Of a stretch of 64,000 nt of DNA, positions 8,795 to 18,631 are shown piece by piece. The position numbers were made by a program, and so were the translations under genes. The stretch is from NCBI GenBank assembly GCA_020073585.1, contig JAIQEV010000002.1, forward strand, positions 1-64,000. Reading direction: 5' to 3'. The notes under the pieces are model-generated. The model was not told the DNA's origin. It worked only from the letters and a program-made list of their open reading frames with translations, and made no database searches. Positions within the stretch are counted from its first letter, which is position 1. Each line of letters begins with the position of its first letter. This DNA is from Terriglobia bacterium. Lineage in GTDB: Bacteria > Acidobacteriota > Terriglobia > Acidiferrales > UBA7541.

Positions 8795-11700
8795 TCAGTT
8801 CGGTAATGAAACGCGGTTTTCGAGTAATCTCAATTGGCGGGTTTCAACCAGTTCATCGAATGCATCCGCCAATGTTTTCTGGATATGATTTCCTGCTCGC
8901 TCAAAGCCGAAGATCCGAGCGACATACAGGAGGAGTTTGTCCCGTTCGATACTCAAGCTATCGCGGGTGAGGTTCTTCATGGCTAGGGCGATTTCCTCCT
9001 CTGGAATTTCCTCGATCGAGCGGCGTGACTGATCATCGTCAGGGTTTGGCTGTCTGACTATCACCTGGCAAGTTTCAGCAACGGGCCACAGGAACTCGCC
9101 CTGAATTCGTAGCAACTTCTCACGGCTGAGTGATCGCCAGGCGGACTTGACCGCATTCATCATCCGTTCGCCAACGCGATCGAGTTCCCACGCATTTGCC
9201 AAGCGTGTAGCTGCCACATCCTTGTGAACTGGTCCCTCAGTCTTGACGATTTGGGAAAGCATGTGCTTTAGGACCGGCAAAGCATCCGGATCGTGGAACT
9301 GCAGACCACGCGTCTGTGGCGCTCGTGGTTTACACACGCGGTACATTTCGACCCATTCGGGGATCACGAACTTTTCATCAATCCTGGGGATTTCCTTCTC
9401 AACGACGATAGGAGCGTTCCTGGAGAGTGGGCCATTCAACGTGGTTGAGGGTCCGGTGTGGGCGTTCTCTTTCCGATCTCTGAGTGCGGTTTCAATAGCC
9501 ACTTTCAGCCGATTTCCTTCGGTTTCGTTACGTGTCACCCAGTCTGGAGACCAAATCCGATGGATTTTCCAACCCAGTTTCTCAAGGATTTGCTGCCGAA
9601 TTCGATCACGATCTCTTGCTGTAGCCGACGAGTGGTACGAGGCACCGTCGCATTCAACCCCGAGTATGAACCTGCCAGGATGAGCTGGGTCAATCACTCC
9701 TAGATCGACGCGGAACGAGCTACATCCGACCTGTGGAACAACCACAAAGCCCAGACCGCGAATTCTTGCGGCGACTGACTGTTCAAAGGGCGATTCAAAC
9801 TCACCCCCACCAGTCTGCAGGGCAAGCGCATCCTGGCCTCTTTCCGCGAAATCCAGATACCTCTGGAGGACCCGTACACCTTCCCTATTGATTTCACCGA
9901 GATCGAAATCAGAGGCACGAATCGAACTGACAACGATGACCTTCTTTCGGGCACGGGTCACGGCCACGTTCAGTCGTCTCTCGCCTCCCGTACCGTTTAT
10001 TGGCCCAAAGTTCATGGTCAATCGGTCAAACTTATCCTTGCCATAGCCAACGCTGAAAATAAGAACGTCTCGCTCGTCCCCCTGCACGCTCTCCAGGTTC
10101 TTTACGAAGAACTTTTCGAACCTATCCGGAGCAAAGTATCGCTCAAGTTCGGAATTTTGTCGGCGGAACTGCTCAAGATGATTCTCGATTGTATCGGCTT
10201 GAGCTATGTTGAAGGTTACTACGCCGAGCGATTGATTTGGATTTCTGCGCAGATGTTCCTCAACCAGGCCGACGACTTTCTCGGCTTCGCGGACATTATC
10301 CCTTCGTCCCCCACGGTCGTAGATACCGTCAGGCACATGTACGAACTTCACGCCAAGTCCTTCGTCCTCTTGCAGCCAGGAAGGAAAGGTAATCAGGCTG
10401 TAGTCGTAGAACGTGCAATTAGAAAATGCGATCAGGGATTCGTGTTCACTGCGGTAATGCCATTTCAACTGGCGCTGTGGCATCACGGCAGCGCATGCAT
10501 CGAGAACGCTATCGAAAACATCGAAAGCCTCAACCGCGTTTGGATCATCAGCCTCATCAGACAAGTCGTCGGACATTCCTTGTTCGAAGAAAGTCGTGGG
10601 AGGTAATTGTTTGTTATCCCCGCACACAACCAACTGTTTCCCACGGTACACGGAACATATCGCATCTTCCGATCTAAGCTGAGAAGCTTCGTCGAAGATC
10701 ACCAAGTCGAATTTCATCTTTTCCGGGTCTAGGAACTGGCTTACCGAAATAGGACTCATGAGCAAGCAAGGCTTCAGTTGCGTAAGAAGGTTGGGGATGA
10801 TCCCAAAGAGCTTTCTCAATGCAAGGTGACGTCTTTGCTTGTTCGCTTCTTTGAAGAGAACCTGAACCTCACCACCAGGAATCACCACGCTTGAAGCCGG
10901 CCTGTGTCGATTTATCTCTCTTATGACGCTGTGGACGCCCTGTTCCCAATGTTTTTTGTCCAGCTCTCGAAATTCTAAAATGAGCCTTTCGTGATTCTCA
11001 CCTCGGAACGTTCCAAGGCAAGGGTCATCGGCGAACACCCAGTTCAACCACGCTTGCAGCAATGACCTCCGCAGGGCGTTCGGAACCTCCCCCGGGCTGA
11101 GGGATGAGGCCTTCGAAACCAGATTAGCAAAAAGCTCACCCAACCCCTGTTCTTGGAAGTCTTTTTCTAGAGCTTTGAAATCTATCCAGTCCCTAAGTGC
11201 CTCAAGTTGATCCAACATTTTCTGAAGACGCGTGACAATCTCAACGAAGTCAACCTGCAACAGCAGCGTCCCACCAATCGCCGGAAACCCCTCGGAGAAA
11301 TTACTCGATAACTGTTGGAAGGCGGCCTGAGCTCGATTCAGGTCATTGGCGAGAGTTTCGTGCTGAGGTGCTTTTTCTTTCCCCACGACAACAATATTCA
11401 GCAAGCTCTCAGGGATTTGCCTGGCCTCCATCTGGCTCTTGAACCGCACGGCCCATTGAACTGCCGCAAACACTTGATCCCAGGCTGTCTGGATGCCGAC
11501 AAATCGCAGTCCAAACCTCTCTTGGAGATGCCCAGATTCGGCGGCAATTTCAGCTTCAACTTTGCGAAGTTCGCCGAGACACTCAAGGTCTCCAATCATT
11601 CTCTGACACGTAAAACCGTCAGGGGATCGTGTACAAGACAAAACGCCGCCGATCAAGTCGCGAATTCTCCCTGACCTATCTGCCAACTCGACGGACCACG

Positions 11701-14425
11701 GCTTCAAGTCGGCTAGATGCCTTTCTTCAAGTGGTAAAGCTGAACCGTCCCAATAATCTGGAGGCAGGTATTGCTTCACTTGCAGAAGTTTTTTCCCCCA
11801 GTCCTCAATGCTTTCCTTCAGACGGGCAGCAACGGTGCGCAGATCAAGTGTGGCGAGACCCTGAGCAGATGCTTGGCGGATGAATTGATTAGCTAGTGGT
11901 TGCACCCCGGCCAACTGAACCAATTCCTGTGCGTTAGTTAAAGCACGTCCAACCCGTCCGAAATCCGTCTCGAACCCGCGGAAGCATGCGCCCAACAGTT
12001 CCTTATAGCGGGGAAACTCCTTAACGAGCTGAGCTTCAAGGTCTTTCAAACCCTGGAGTCTGCGGAGATCGGCAATGATCGAGACCGGGAATCGCCCATC
12101 CTTTCGAAGGCGTCTGATTTGTCGTTTTGACTTATAGTAGGTGGGCCGAAAAAATCGGAAGATTGAGGAAAAAGGTCCAGAATACTTCTCAATCAAGTCT
12201 TTGGTATCGAGATCAAGTATCCCCGCTTCATAGTCTGCGAAAAGCGATCTTCGGTCTCTATTTCTTTCCTCGAAGTTCTCGCGAATCGATGGCAAAGACT
12301 GAGTTACTTCCCTAAGTTTTGTTATCTCGAACCATGTTTCGTCCGCCCTATCCTCTGATTCGCACAACTGGGCGATCCGCACCAGTTGACGTAGACGTTT
12401 AACGTTCAAATTGGATTGCAGTCCTAAAGACTGTTGTATTGAAACACCGTCCTTGACCCAATTCTCCAAGCGTGTCGAAAAGTCCTGTGCCCATTTCGAA
12501 AGTGAACTCCGATTCGCAATAAAGGTTGCGTCGTCTCCCAGGGAACGTCTCACGCTGGAAGAGAGCTCTTCTAAGGATTGTCTAAGGCGGCTGCAGAGAT
12601 CAGGGGGAAGCGACAGATAGGCGGCTGCGTAAAGAGAATCGAGGGCACTGCGATTCTCATCGTGAGTTCTCGAAAGACGCTGGTAGCGCTCGGTTTCCGA
12701 AGTAATTTCGTTTAGGTCAGCGCCAAGGATCCATTGTTTCTCGATACCCGGGCAGTCTTGGAGCAGGCGAGTCGTTTCCAGTAACCACGCAGCACCATTG
12801 ACGCGGGCAGGTACCTCCAAACCCAGGTGCTGTGCGAGATGGCTTGAGCTTCGCTGAAGAGCCGCGACAGATGCGATGCATTCATCAAGGCTTTCTTGTA
12901 ACCTCGCTTTGAGCGCTAGCGTAAAATTGGTTAGGGCGCAGCCAAACCACGGGAAGTCTTGACCAGCAACGGCTACCTGCCATAGCAGTTGCAGGTGATT
13001 AGCCAGTTGTCCGGCGTTGTCGAGGCTCTCCGGAATTAGGCGGGAAGCGTCGAATGAGCCGGCCGGAACGTAGGGCACATCTCCTAGCTGCGAAACCCAT
13101 CCCAGGCCATCGAAGGCACTGCAACCTAACGGGCTGCGAACTACGTGAAGCGAGTGGACATAATCATTCAGCTTTTTCCGCCTCTCAACGAGTTGCTTTG
13201 CCTCAAAATCTGTTAGGCCCTTCTTAGGCTGAAGTTGTTCAGTATGGGTCTTATAAAGCTCCTGAATGACTTCCCGTTTGTTTGCTCGGTGACTGTGAAG
13301 TTGGAGGCAGAAGTGCCCGAGACTTGCGTTTTGGAGACGCTGGAAGACAACTTCAAGCGCCGCCATTTTTTCGCTAACAAACAAGACGCTTTTCCCCCGA
13401 GCAATGAATTCGGAGATCAGGTTCGTGATCGTTTGGCTCTTTCCCGTACCTGGCGGACCCTGAATGACCAAGTTGCTTCCTGCTTTGACGGCTTCAATGC
13501 AAACGAGCTGACTGCTATCTGCATCAGCAACGAGAAAGCTAGTGTCTGGGGTGGTCTTCTTGTCCAATTCATGCGGGTCCGGGGGCTCTAGGGTGACAGG
13601 CTCCCTCTCTTCCTCGCAGAGGCACCGGACAACGGAGTGCGCTCCAAGTAGCTCGGCGTGTGTTTTCAAGTCGTGATAGATGACCAACTTATGGAACGAA
13701 AAGAGACCTAGCCAGCACTCTTCTTTGACTGTCCATCCATACTTCGTGATCTGGCTCCGGAACCCTTCAAGGAATTTATCGAGCGAAATTGAATCCCAAT
13801 CATCAGGAACGGATGGCAGTTCAATCTTGAAATCATCTCCCAGCTTTACAGCTAGCGCTGGATTGATGACGATTTCTTCGTCCACGGGACAAAGCTGAAA
13901 CGGATCGTTAACAGACTCCCGCCTTAATTCGACAGGCACCAGAAGTATCGGTGACTTTACGATTTCACTCTGTTCGACCTCCTTCCACTCCAGCGTGCCA
14001 AATGTAAGGAAGAGAATTCGAACTCCGCGCTCTTCAAAATCAGTTCGAGACCGACGATATAAGTTGCGCAGGATACTGCGAAGCCTGGCCCCGTCCTGTA
14101 TGTCCGTCAGAAGCTCGTCAACGCGACGATCGGCAGGAATTTCACCCTCCCGCTCCTCGGGCTCCTCGCCTTCTCGTTCTTCAAGCAGAGATGGCTGTGT
14201 ATCGCCCGGTGCGCCCCCATCAGGAGTTTGCGGAGCATCTGGGGGCATGTAGAATTCCCAAACTTTTTCCGAATTCACCAGGCGGTGAAATATCTCCGAT
14301 ATAGCAGGTTCCGTGAGCTTGAGCGTTGATCCCCGTGTTCGAGCGAAATACAAGGAGCGATTCCGGCGGGATAGATCGACGATCTTCCGCTTCCATTCCT
14401 CTACGCGTTGAGCGACGCGACTCAT
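8795..14425 (-). CDS. DUF4011-SF1 helicase-Vsr-like nuclease, probable defence protein
   Basis: A 1,876-residue multidomain protein. The N-terminal DUF4011-type region (about residues 1-270) is followed by an SF1 helicase with Walker A GPPGTGKSQT (323-332), Walker B FDEASQL (about 1240), HYRSEHESLI (about 1332), the QGDERDVLIFS segment (about 1450) and the motif VI-like NVAVTRARK (about 1490). Next is a PD-(D/E)xK/Vsr-like nuclease (about 1545-1630) with FRVDLGVID and GVECDG as the likely metal ligands, then a DUF3320-like C-terminus. Single genes of this architecture are reported antiphage systems (known to me as Hhe; name from memory). GC is clearly lower than in both neighbours, suggesting transfer. 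Confidence 0.88.
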   Translation of the reverse strand: MSRVAQRVEEWKRKIVDLSRRNRSLYFARTRGSTLKLTEPAISEIFHRLVNSEKVWEFYMPPDAPQTPDGGAPGDTQPSLLEEREGEEPEEREGEIPADRRVDELLTDIQDGARLRSILRNLYRRSRTDFEERGVRILFLTFGTLEWKEVEQSEIVKSPILLVPVELRRESVNDPFQLCPVDEEIVINPALAVKLGDDFKIELPSVPDDWDSISLDKFLEGFRSQITKYGWTVKEECWLGLFSFHKLVIYHDLKTHAELLGAHSVVRCLCEEEREPVTLEPPDPHELDKKTTPDTSFLVADADSSQLVCIEAVKAGSNLVIQGPPGTGKSQTITNLISEFIARGKSVLFVSEKMAALEVVFQRLQNASLGHFCLQLHSHRANKREVIQELYKTHTEQLQPKKGLTDFEAKQLVERRKKLNDYVHSLHVVRSPLGCSAFDGLGWVSQLGDVPYVPAGSFDASRLIPESLDNAGQLANHLQLLWQVAVAGQDFPWFGCALTNFTLALKARLQESLDECIASVAALQRSSSHLAQHLGLEVPARVNGAAWLLETTRLLQDCPGIEKQWILGADLNEITSETERYQRLSRTHDENRSALDSLYAAAYLSLPPDLCSRLRQSLEELSSSVRRSLGDDATFIANRSSLSKWAQDFSTRLENWVKDGVSIQQSLGLQSNLNVKRLRQLVRIAQLCESEDRADETWFEITKLREVTQSLPSIRENFEERNRDRRSLFADYEAGILDLDTKDLIEKYSGPFSSIFRFFRPTYYKSKRQIRRLRKDGRFPVSIIADLRRLQGLKDLEAQLVKEFPRYKELLGACFRGFETDFGRVGRALTNAQELVQLAGVQPLANQFIRQASAQGLATLDLRTVAARLKESIEDWGKKLLQVKQYLPPDYWDGSALPLEERHLADLKPWSVELADRSGRIRDLIGGVLSCTRSPDGFTCQRMIGDLECLGELRKVEAEIAAESGHLQERFGLRFVGIQTAWDQVFAAVQWAVRFKSQMEARQIPESLLNIVVVGKEKAPQHETLANDLNRAQAAFQQLSSNFSEGFPAIGGTLLLQVDFVEIVTRLQKMLDQLEALRDWIDFKALEKDFQEQGLGELFANLVSKASSLSPGEVPNALRRSLLQAWLNWVFADDPCLGTFRGENHERLILEFRELDKKHWEQGVHSVIREINRHRPASSVVIPGGEVQVLFKEANKQRRHLALRKLFGIIPNLLTQLKPCLLMSPISVSQFLDPEKMKFDLVIFDEASQLRSEDAICSVYRGKQLVVCGDNKQLPPTTFFEQGMSDDLSDEADDPNAVEAFDVFDSVLDACAAVMPQRQLKWHYRSEHESLIAFSNCTFYDYSLITFPSWLQEDEGLGVKFVHVPDGIYDRGGRRDNVREAEKVVGLVEEHLRRNPNQSLGVVTFNIAQADTIENHLEQFRRQNSELERYFAPDRFEKFFVKNLESVQGDERDVLIFSVGYGKDKFDRLTMNFGPINGTGGERRLNVAVTRARKKVIVVSSIRASDFDLGEINREGVRVLQRYLDFAERGQDALALQTGGGEFESPFEQSVAARIRGLGFVVVPQVGCSSFRVDLGVIDPAHPGRFILGVECDGASYHSSATARDRDRIRQQILEKLGWKIHRIWSPDWVTRNETEGNRLKVAIETALRDRKENAHTGPSTTLNGPLSRNAPIVVEKEIPRIDEKFVIPEWVEMYRVCKPRAPQTRGLQFHDPDALPVLKHMLSQIVKTEGPVHKDVAATRLANAWELDRVGERMMNAVKSAWRSLSREKLLRIQGEFLWPVAETCQVIVRQPNPDDDQSRRSIEEIPEEEIALAMKNLTRDSLSIERDKLLLYVARIFGFERAGNHIQKTLADAFDELVETRQLRLLENRVSLPN

Positions 14426-14719
14426 CTCAGTAATATCTTCAAGACTTCACGATCATGGACGTACAACAGAATGGCATCTCTTTCGATGTATCTCGAAATC
14501 TGTAGAAAAGTGGATAGCGCATTTTCTCTGAGAAGTCATGAAAATCTTTTCTTTTGCGCAGCGGCCTTTTCTTTACCTCCGATGGAGCAGCAACCATAAC
14601 GGAATTCGTAGGGTGGGCGCTACGGGAAAACTGCAGGGAGAGAGGCCGGGCTCCCGGCGGGGTCCCGAGGGAATCGGGACGAGCCGAGAGCCCGGCGCTA
14701 GACGGAACGAGGCGCGGGG
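14426..14719. other. Spacer upstream of the helicase gene
   Basis: About 290 bp separate gdhA from the helicase gene, both on the minus strand. The half near the helicase is AT-rich and probably holds its promoter, but I cannot pick a convincing -35/-10 pair. The half near gdhA holds a nested hairpin (14645-14696). Confidence 0.5.
14645..14696 (-). terminator. Nested hairpin after gdhA
   Basis: Outer arms GCCGGGCTC/GAGCCCGGC (14645-14653, 14688-14696) enclose inner arms GTCCCGA/TCGGGAC (14662-14668, 14674-14680). The hairpin starts 24 bp past the gdhA stop. No T tract follows, so it is a factor-assisted terminator, an mRNA 3'-end stabiliser or a repeat. Confidence 0.45.
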
Positions 14720-15991
14720 TCAGGCGTAGATGCCGCGGAGGCGGAGGGCGATGGCTACGCGGTCGATGGCCAGCATGTAGGCGGCGATGCGGTTGTTGAC
14801 TTTGTGCATCTCCGCGTAACGCACCACCGCGTCAAAGGAGCCGTCCATGACGTCCTGCAGGCGCTCGTTGACCTCGCTCTCGCGCCAGAAGAAGCCCTGG
14901 CGGTCCTGCACCCATTCGAAATAGCTGACGGTGACGCCGCCGGCGTTGCCGAGAATGTCGGGCACGATGAAGATGCCCTTGCCGTCGATGATGGCGTCGG
15001 CCTTGGAGGTGGTGGGCCCGTTGGCGCCCTCGCAGAGAATCCTGGCCTGCACCTGGTGGGCGTTCTTCTCGGTGATCTGGTTTTCGATGGCCGCGGGGAT
15101 GACGATGTCGCAGGGCTGGAAGAGGACGTCGCGCGCGCTCATCTTCGTGCCGCCACCGGGGAAATCCTGCAGCGGCTTCTTCTGGATGTAGACCCAGTCG
15201 ATGACCTGGGGCACGTCGAAGCCCTTCTCGTTGTACAGGCCGCCGGCGATGTCCGAGAGGCCCACGATCTTGTAGCCGGCTTCATGCATGAGCTTGGCGG
15301 CCATGGAGCCGACGTTGCCGAAGCCCTGCACCACGACGCGGCAGCCGGCGATGCGCATGCCCAGCTTGGTGAGCGCCTTGTTGCAGCACATCAGCACGCC
15401 GCGGCCGGTGGCTTCCTTGCGCCCGCGCGAGCCGCCCAGCTCGATGGGCTTGCCGGTGACCACGGCGGTGGTGGCCTGGTGAATGTGCATCGAATAGGTG
15501 TCCATGATCCAGGCCATAGTCTGCTCGTTGGTGCCCACGTCCGGGGCGGGCACGTCCTTCTCGGGCCCCAGCCAGTCGGCGAGTTCCGCGGTGTAGCGGC
15601 GCGTCAGGCGTTCGAGTTCGTTCTTGGACATTTTGCGGGGGTCGCAGATGATGCCGCCCTTGGCGCCGCCGAAGGGAATATTCACCACCGCGCACTTCCA
15701 GGTCATCCAGGTGGCCAGGGCGCGCACTTCGTCGAGGGAAACGTCGGGGGCGAAGCGGATGCCGCCCTTGCCCGGACCGCGCACCGTGGAATGCAGCACG
15801 CGGTAGCCGGTGAAGACTTCCAGTTGCCCGTTGTCCATGCCCACCGGGATGTACAGGGTGATCTCTTTGCTGGGATGTTTCAGATAGCGGTAGAGCCCTT
15901 CTTCGAGCCCCAGCTTTCTTGCGGCCACTTCGAAACGCGCTTCGGCGTTCTGATAAACGCTCAACTCTTCCGGTGCAGGCGGGTGCGACAT
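14720..15991 (-). CDS. gdhA: Glu/Leu/Phe/Val dehydrogenase (glutamate dehydrogenase)
   Basis: Catalyses reversible NAD(P)-dependent amination of 2-oxoglutarate to glutamate in the cytoplasm. The 423-residue length fits the hexameric class. The substrate region [14 protein letters not shown] and the catalytic lysine loop [10 protein letters not shown] are intact, as are [14 protein letters not shown] and the Rossmann motif [10 protein letters not shown]. An ATG at 15991 is preceded by AAGGAGAG with six-base spacing; the longer open frame upstream is not used. Coenzyme preference is not assigned. It lies 10 kb from the ammonium-transport/P-II region, fitting an ammonium-assimilation role. Confidence 0.93.
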   Translation of the reverse strand: MSHPPAPEELSVYQNAEARFEVAARKLGLEEGLYRYLKHPSKEITLYIPVGMDNGQLEVFTGYRVLHSTVRGPGKGGIRFAPDVSLDEVRALATWMTWKCAVVNIPFGGAKGGIICDPRKMSKNELERLTRRYTAELADWLGPEKDVPAPDVGTNEQTMAWIMDTYSMHIHQATTAVVTGKPIELGGSRGRKEATGRGVLMCCNKALTKLGMRIAGCRVVVQGFGNVGSMAAKLMHEAGYKIVGLSDIAGGLYNEKGFDVPQVIDWVYIQKKPLQDFPGGGTKMSARDVLFQPCDIVIPAAIENQITEKNAHQVQARILCEGANGPTTSKADAIIDGKGIFIVPDILGNAGGVTVSYFEWVQDRQGFFWRESEVNERLQDVMDGSFDAVVRYAEMHKVNNRIAAYMLAIDRVAIALRLRGIYA

Positions 15992-16226
15992 GAAGGGCTC
16001 TCCTTGATGCGTATGTACAGGCCTGTGTCTTTGCGCAGGCTGGTAGCAGGGCCATAGGGCGAAGGTGGCGGCTACCCCGTAATCGCCATACCCGTTTGGC
16101 CGGGTGGCCAGTATACGAAGCTCTCTTGCGGGCTGCAAGCGGCGGGGCGCGAAGGTGCGGCGAATGCGGCAGCAGGCAAGGCGGCCCGCCGGGGAGGAGG
16201 AGAGGAAAGCGCGCGCGGGAAAGCGT

Positions 16227-18401
16227 CTAGCGCTGGAGGCGGAACTGGATGGTGACCGTCAAGTGCGCGGCAGCGGGCTTGCCGTCCAGGAGGGCGGGCT
16301 GATACCGCCATTGGCGCAGGGCGTCCCTGGCGGCCTGCTGCAGCAGCGGGTGGCCGGAGAGGATCTTCATCGCGGTGACTTGGCCGTTGGCGTCGATCAG
16401 CGCGTCGAGGACCACGTCGCCGGCGATGTTCTCGCTGCGCGCCAGCGACGGATAGACGGGCGGCACGGAGGAGAGCAGGCGCGCCGGTTGAACCCCGCTG
16501 CTGCGCGGCGCCGCGGGTTTCGAGTGCACGGCAGGGAGCCCCGCGGCGGCATCCGCAGCCACGGGAGCGCCCGGCAGAGTGCCCAGGTTTGCGTCTTCCG
16601 CTGCCGCGCCGGGCCGCGCGGCGCGGGGCGCGACCACCGGCGCGGCCAGGCGAATTCCCGGCGGGAGTTTCTTTGGCGGCTTTTCCGGATCCACGAATTG
16701 CAGCGCCGCTGGAGCCTTGCTCGCCTTGCCGGCCACGCCGACTACGGGCGCATCCCGCTTGGCTGGCGCCGCCGGCGAATCCATGACAATGGGAATGGGC
16801 GGCAAAGAATCCGCAGGAGACGCCGCCAAGCTCACGGAGGTGGAAACCGGGTTGCCGGCAACAGCGCTCGGCGTCGCTTCGGGCTGGGGCACCGTCTTCG
16901 CTACCGCGGAGGAGACCGCCGCTGGGGCCGCCTCGGCTACCGCAGCGTCTTGGTGGGGCTGCGCCGCCTGGCGCAGATACCACTTGGCCCCCGCCAGACT
17001 GACCAGAATCGCTGCAGCCGTGGCCAGGTAGAGGAGGCCGCGGCCCGCGCCGGGGCGCGCCGCGGGCGCGCTCTTCTCCCCGGCCAGCAAGATACCGCTG
17101 CCAAAGGCCGGCGTTTCGCGGACGGCGCGCGGACCGGGCACGAATGGTTTGTCGCCCAGTTGCAGGTAGCCAATCGGCTCGGCCACGTTGGTCGCCAGCT
17201 CCGGCTCGGTGCGGCGTTCCGGGAGCGGCAGGATCTTCGAGTCGTGTGACCGCGAAGCGGTGAACGCGAGAGCGTTGGTTTCGCTCTTTGCGGCGGGCAT
17301 TGCTTCTGCGCGCGGCTCGGAAGGCGGGGCCAGCGCCGCGGGCGAGAGCCAATTCGGCACGGCCACCTCTTCATTTTTGCTCAGGAGGGAGTGCGCAGGC
17401 CGCTCCTGCGGCTTGTCCTGCGCCGGGCCGGCAGGCCATGCGGACGCCTCCGGAAGCGTGGCCGGTTCGGGCGCCGCTTGCGCTTCCGGTTCCTGCGCCG
17501 CAAGCGCAGATACGGGCGCGACGGGAGAGAGAAAGGTCAGCGACGCGGGTCCCGTCTCCAGCACCGCGGGAGGCTCCCCGGGCGCGAGGTTTTCTTCGCG
17601 CACCGCGGGAATCGCCAGCGACTCGGGCGCAGTTTGCTCGGGCGCATCTTCCTTGTTCTGGGTGACCGCTGAGCGGTCAACGTTCTGGGTGACCGCAGAG
17701 CGGTCAACGTTCTGGGTGACCGCAGAGCGGTCAACGTTCTGGGTGACCGCAGAGCGGTCAACGTTCTGGAACGCAGGAAGAGGCAGGGGCTCCGCGGGCG
17801 CAAGAGGGGTCTCCGCAGCAGGGACGGAGGCGGCGATGGGCGGTGGCGCCGAGAGATAGCTCTCGGCCGGGCCGGCCGCAGGAGGCGGCAGCACGACTTT
17901 GGGCAGCGGCGGCGCCGCGAAACTCTCCGCGTTCACCGCCGCCGGCAAGGCAGCAGTCCCTGGCGCGGACGCAGTCCCCGCGGCGGAGCGCTCTCCCGGA
18001 AAGCTGACGCCCCAGAAACCGGGGCAGGGTTCGCAGAATTCCAGCTCGACGTAGCCGCTGACGTTGCGATAGCTCTTGGACTTCACCACTTGGCAGACGA
18101 TCTCGCGCTTGCTGCGCTCGTTGGTGAGAAAAAGGAGCTGGCCCGGGGAAACGCTGGCGGCCAGACGCAGCACCGCGCCGCCGGCAAAGATCAGGACGGT
18201 GCGCGTGGCCTCGTGAAACTTTTCGCGCTTGTCGCTGCCCTCGACGTTGCAGGCTCCGTGCACGCTTACGGGCATCTCCAGGCACACCGGTTGCGGCTTG
18301 GGCGCCTCCGGGTTTCGGGCGTTCGGGCGCGCGGCGGGCTGCAGCGGCGCCGCAGCGGGCGCATCCTGTGCAATAGCGGACTCGTTTTGGGTCGGCGGCA
18401 T
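16227..18401 (-). CDS. PilZ-like domain/TonB C-terminal fusion protein
   Basis: 724 residues. Residues about 38-135 resemble a PilZ-like beta barrel ([17 protein letters not shown]... ending [10 protein letters not shown]), sharing its pattern with the separate PilZ protein at 36332-36841. A Pro/Ala-rich linker follows, then one membrane segment (about 452-474, [21 protein letters not shown]) and a TonB C-terminal domain (about 640-724, [25 protein letters not shown]). The cytoplasmic PilZ end could couple a signal to the periplasmic TonB end. The linker holds four copies of VDRSAVTQN (about 213-249) encoded by tandem palindromic DNA repeats. No ExbB/ExbD is adjacent. The start lacks a strong ribosome-binding site. 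Confidence 0.8.
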   Translation of the reverse strand: MPPTQNESAIAQDAPAAAPLQPAARPNARNPEAPKPQPVCLEMPVSVHGACNVEGSDKREKFHEATRTVLIFAGGAVLRLAASVSPGQLLFLTNERSKREIVCQVVKSKSYRNVSGYVELEFCEPCPGFWGVSFPGERSAAGTASAPGTAALPAAVNAESFAAPPLPKVVLPPPAAGPAESYLSAPPPIAASVPAAETPLAPAEPLPLPAFQNVDRSAVTQNVDRSAVTQNVDRSAVTQNVDRSAVTQNKEDAPEQTAPESLAIPAVREENLAPGEPPAVLETGPASLTFLSPVAPVSALAAQEPEAQAAPEPATLPEASAWPAGPAQDKPQERPAHSLLSKNEEVAVPNWLSPAALAPPSEPRAEAMPAAKSETNALAFTASRSHDSKILPLPERRTEPELATNVAEPIGYLQLGDKPFVPGPRAVRETPAFGSGILLAGEKSAPAARPGAGRGLLYLATAAAILVSLAGAKWYLRQAAQPHQDAAVAEAAPAAVSSAVAKTVPQPEATPSAVAGNPVSTSVSLAASPADSLPPIPIVMDSPAAPAKRDAPVVGVAGKASKAPAALQFVDPEKPPKKLPPGIRLAAPVVAPRAARPGAAAEDANLGTLPGAPVAADAAAGLPAVHSKPAAPRSSGVQPARLLSSVPPVYPSLARSENIAGDVVLDALIDANGQVTAMKILSGHPLLQQAARDALRQWRYQPALLDGKPAAAHLTVTIQFRLQR
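17250..17266. repeat. Dispersed palindrome, copy 2, inside a gene
   Basis: TGACCGC-GAA-GCGGTGA, one mismatch from copy 1, within the linker of the PilZ-TonB gene, where it encodes part of FTASRSHDS. Confidence 0.65.
17656..17763. repeat. Four tandem 27-bp palindromic repeats, in frame
   Basis: Four head-to-tail 27-bp units begin at 17656, 17683, 17710 and 17737. Each contains TGACCGC-NNA(G)-GCGGTCA. The first differs by one base in the loop (CTG for CAG); the rest look identical. Because 27 is a multiple of three they add a nine-residue peptide repeat to the TonB-fusion linker without a frameshift. Confidence 0.9.
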
Positions 18402-18454
18402 GGCTTGCTCACTTGCGCAGCGAAGTATCGCTCCTCTGCGATACCCGCATTTTG

Positions 18455-18471
18455 TGACCGCAAAGCGGTCA
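18455..18471. repeat. Dispersed palindrome, copy 3
   Basis: TGACCGC-AAA-GCGGTCA about 55 bp upstream of the PilZ-TonB start codon. A second short inverted repeat, TATCGC...GCGATA, lies between it and the gene (about 18426-18443). Confidence 0.7.
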
Positions 18472-18569
18472 ACGTCCCCCGACTTCTATGATTATCGGCA
18501 GGATAGGACGAAGGCTATAGTACTTAGGTACCAGCGTGGAAACAGGGTGTGGGAAAAGTCTTCGCCGCT

Positions 18570-18595
18570 GCGGGCAAGGGCTTGCCCTTGCCCGC
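18570..18595 (-). terminator. Perfect 12-bp stem hairpin
   Basis: GCGGGCAAGGGC (18570-18581) pairs perfectly with GCCCTTGCCCGC (18584-18595) across a TT loop. It lies 37 bp past the stop of the AhpD-like gene and upstream of the PilZ-TonB gene, both on the minus strand. It is followed on that strand by a short CTTTTCCC tract, so it may terminate transcription. Confidence 0.6.
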
Positions 18596-18631
18596 GGGAG
18601 TGTTGCACGGGGCGAAGCGGGCTGTGCGGCG

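Noticed and set aside
17656-17763. Possible CRISPR array
   Set aside because: The units are directly abutting 27-bp tandem repeats without spacers and lie inside a coding frame.
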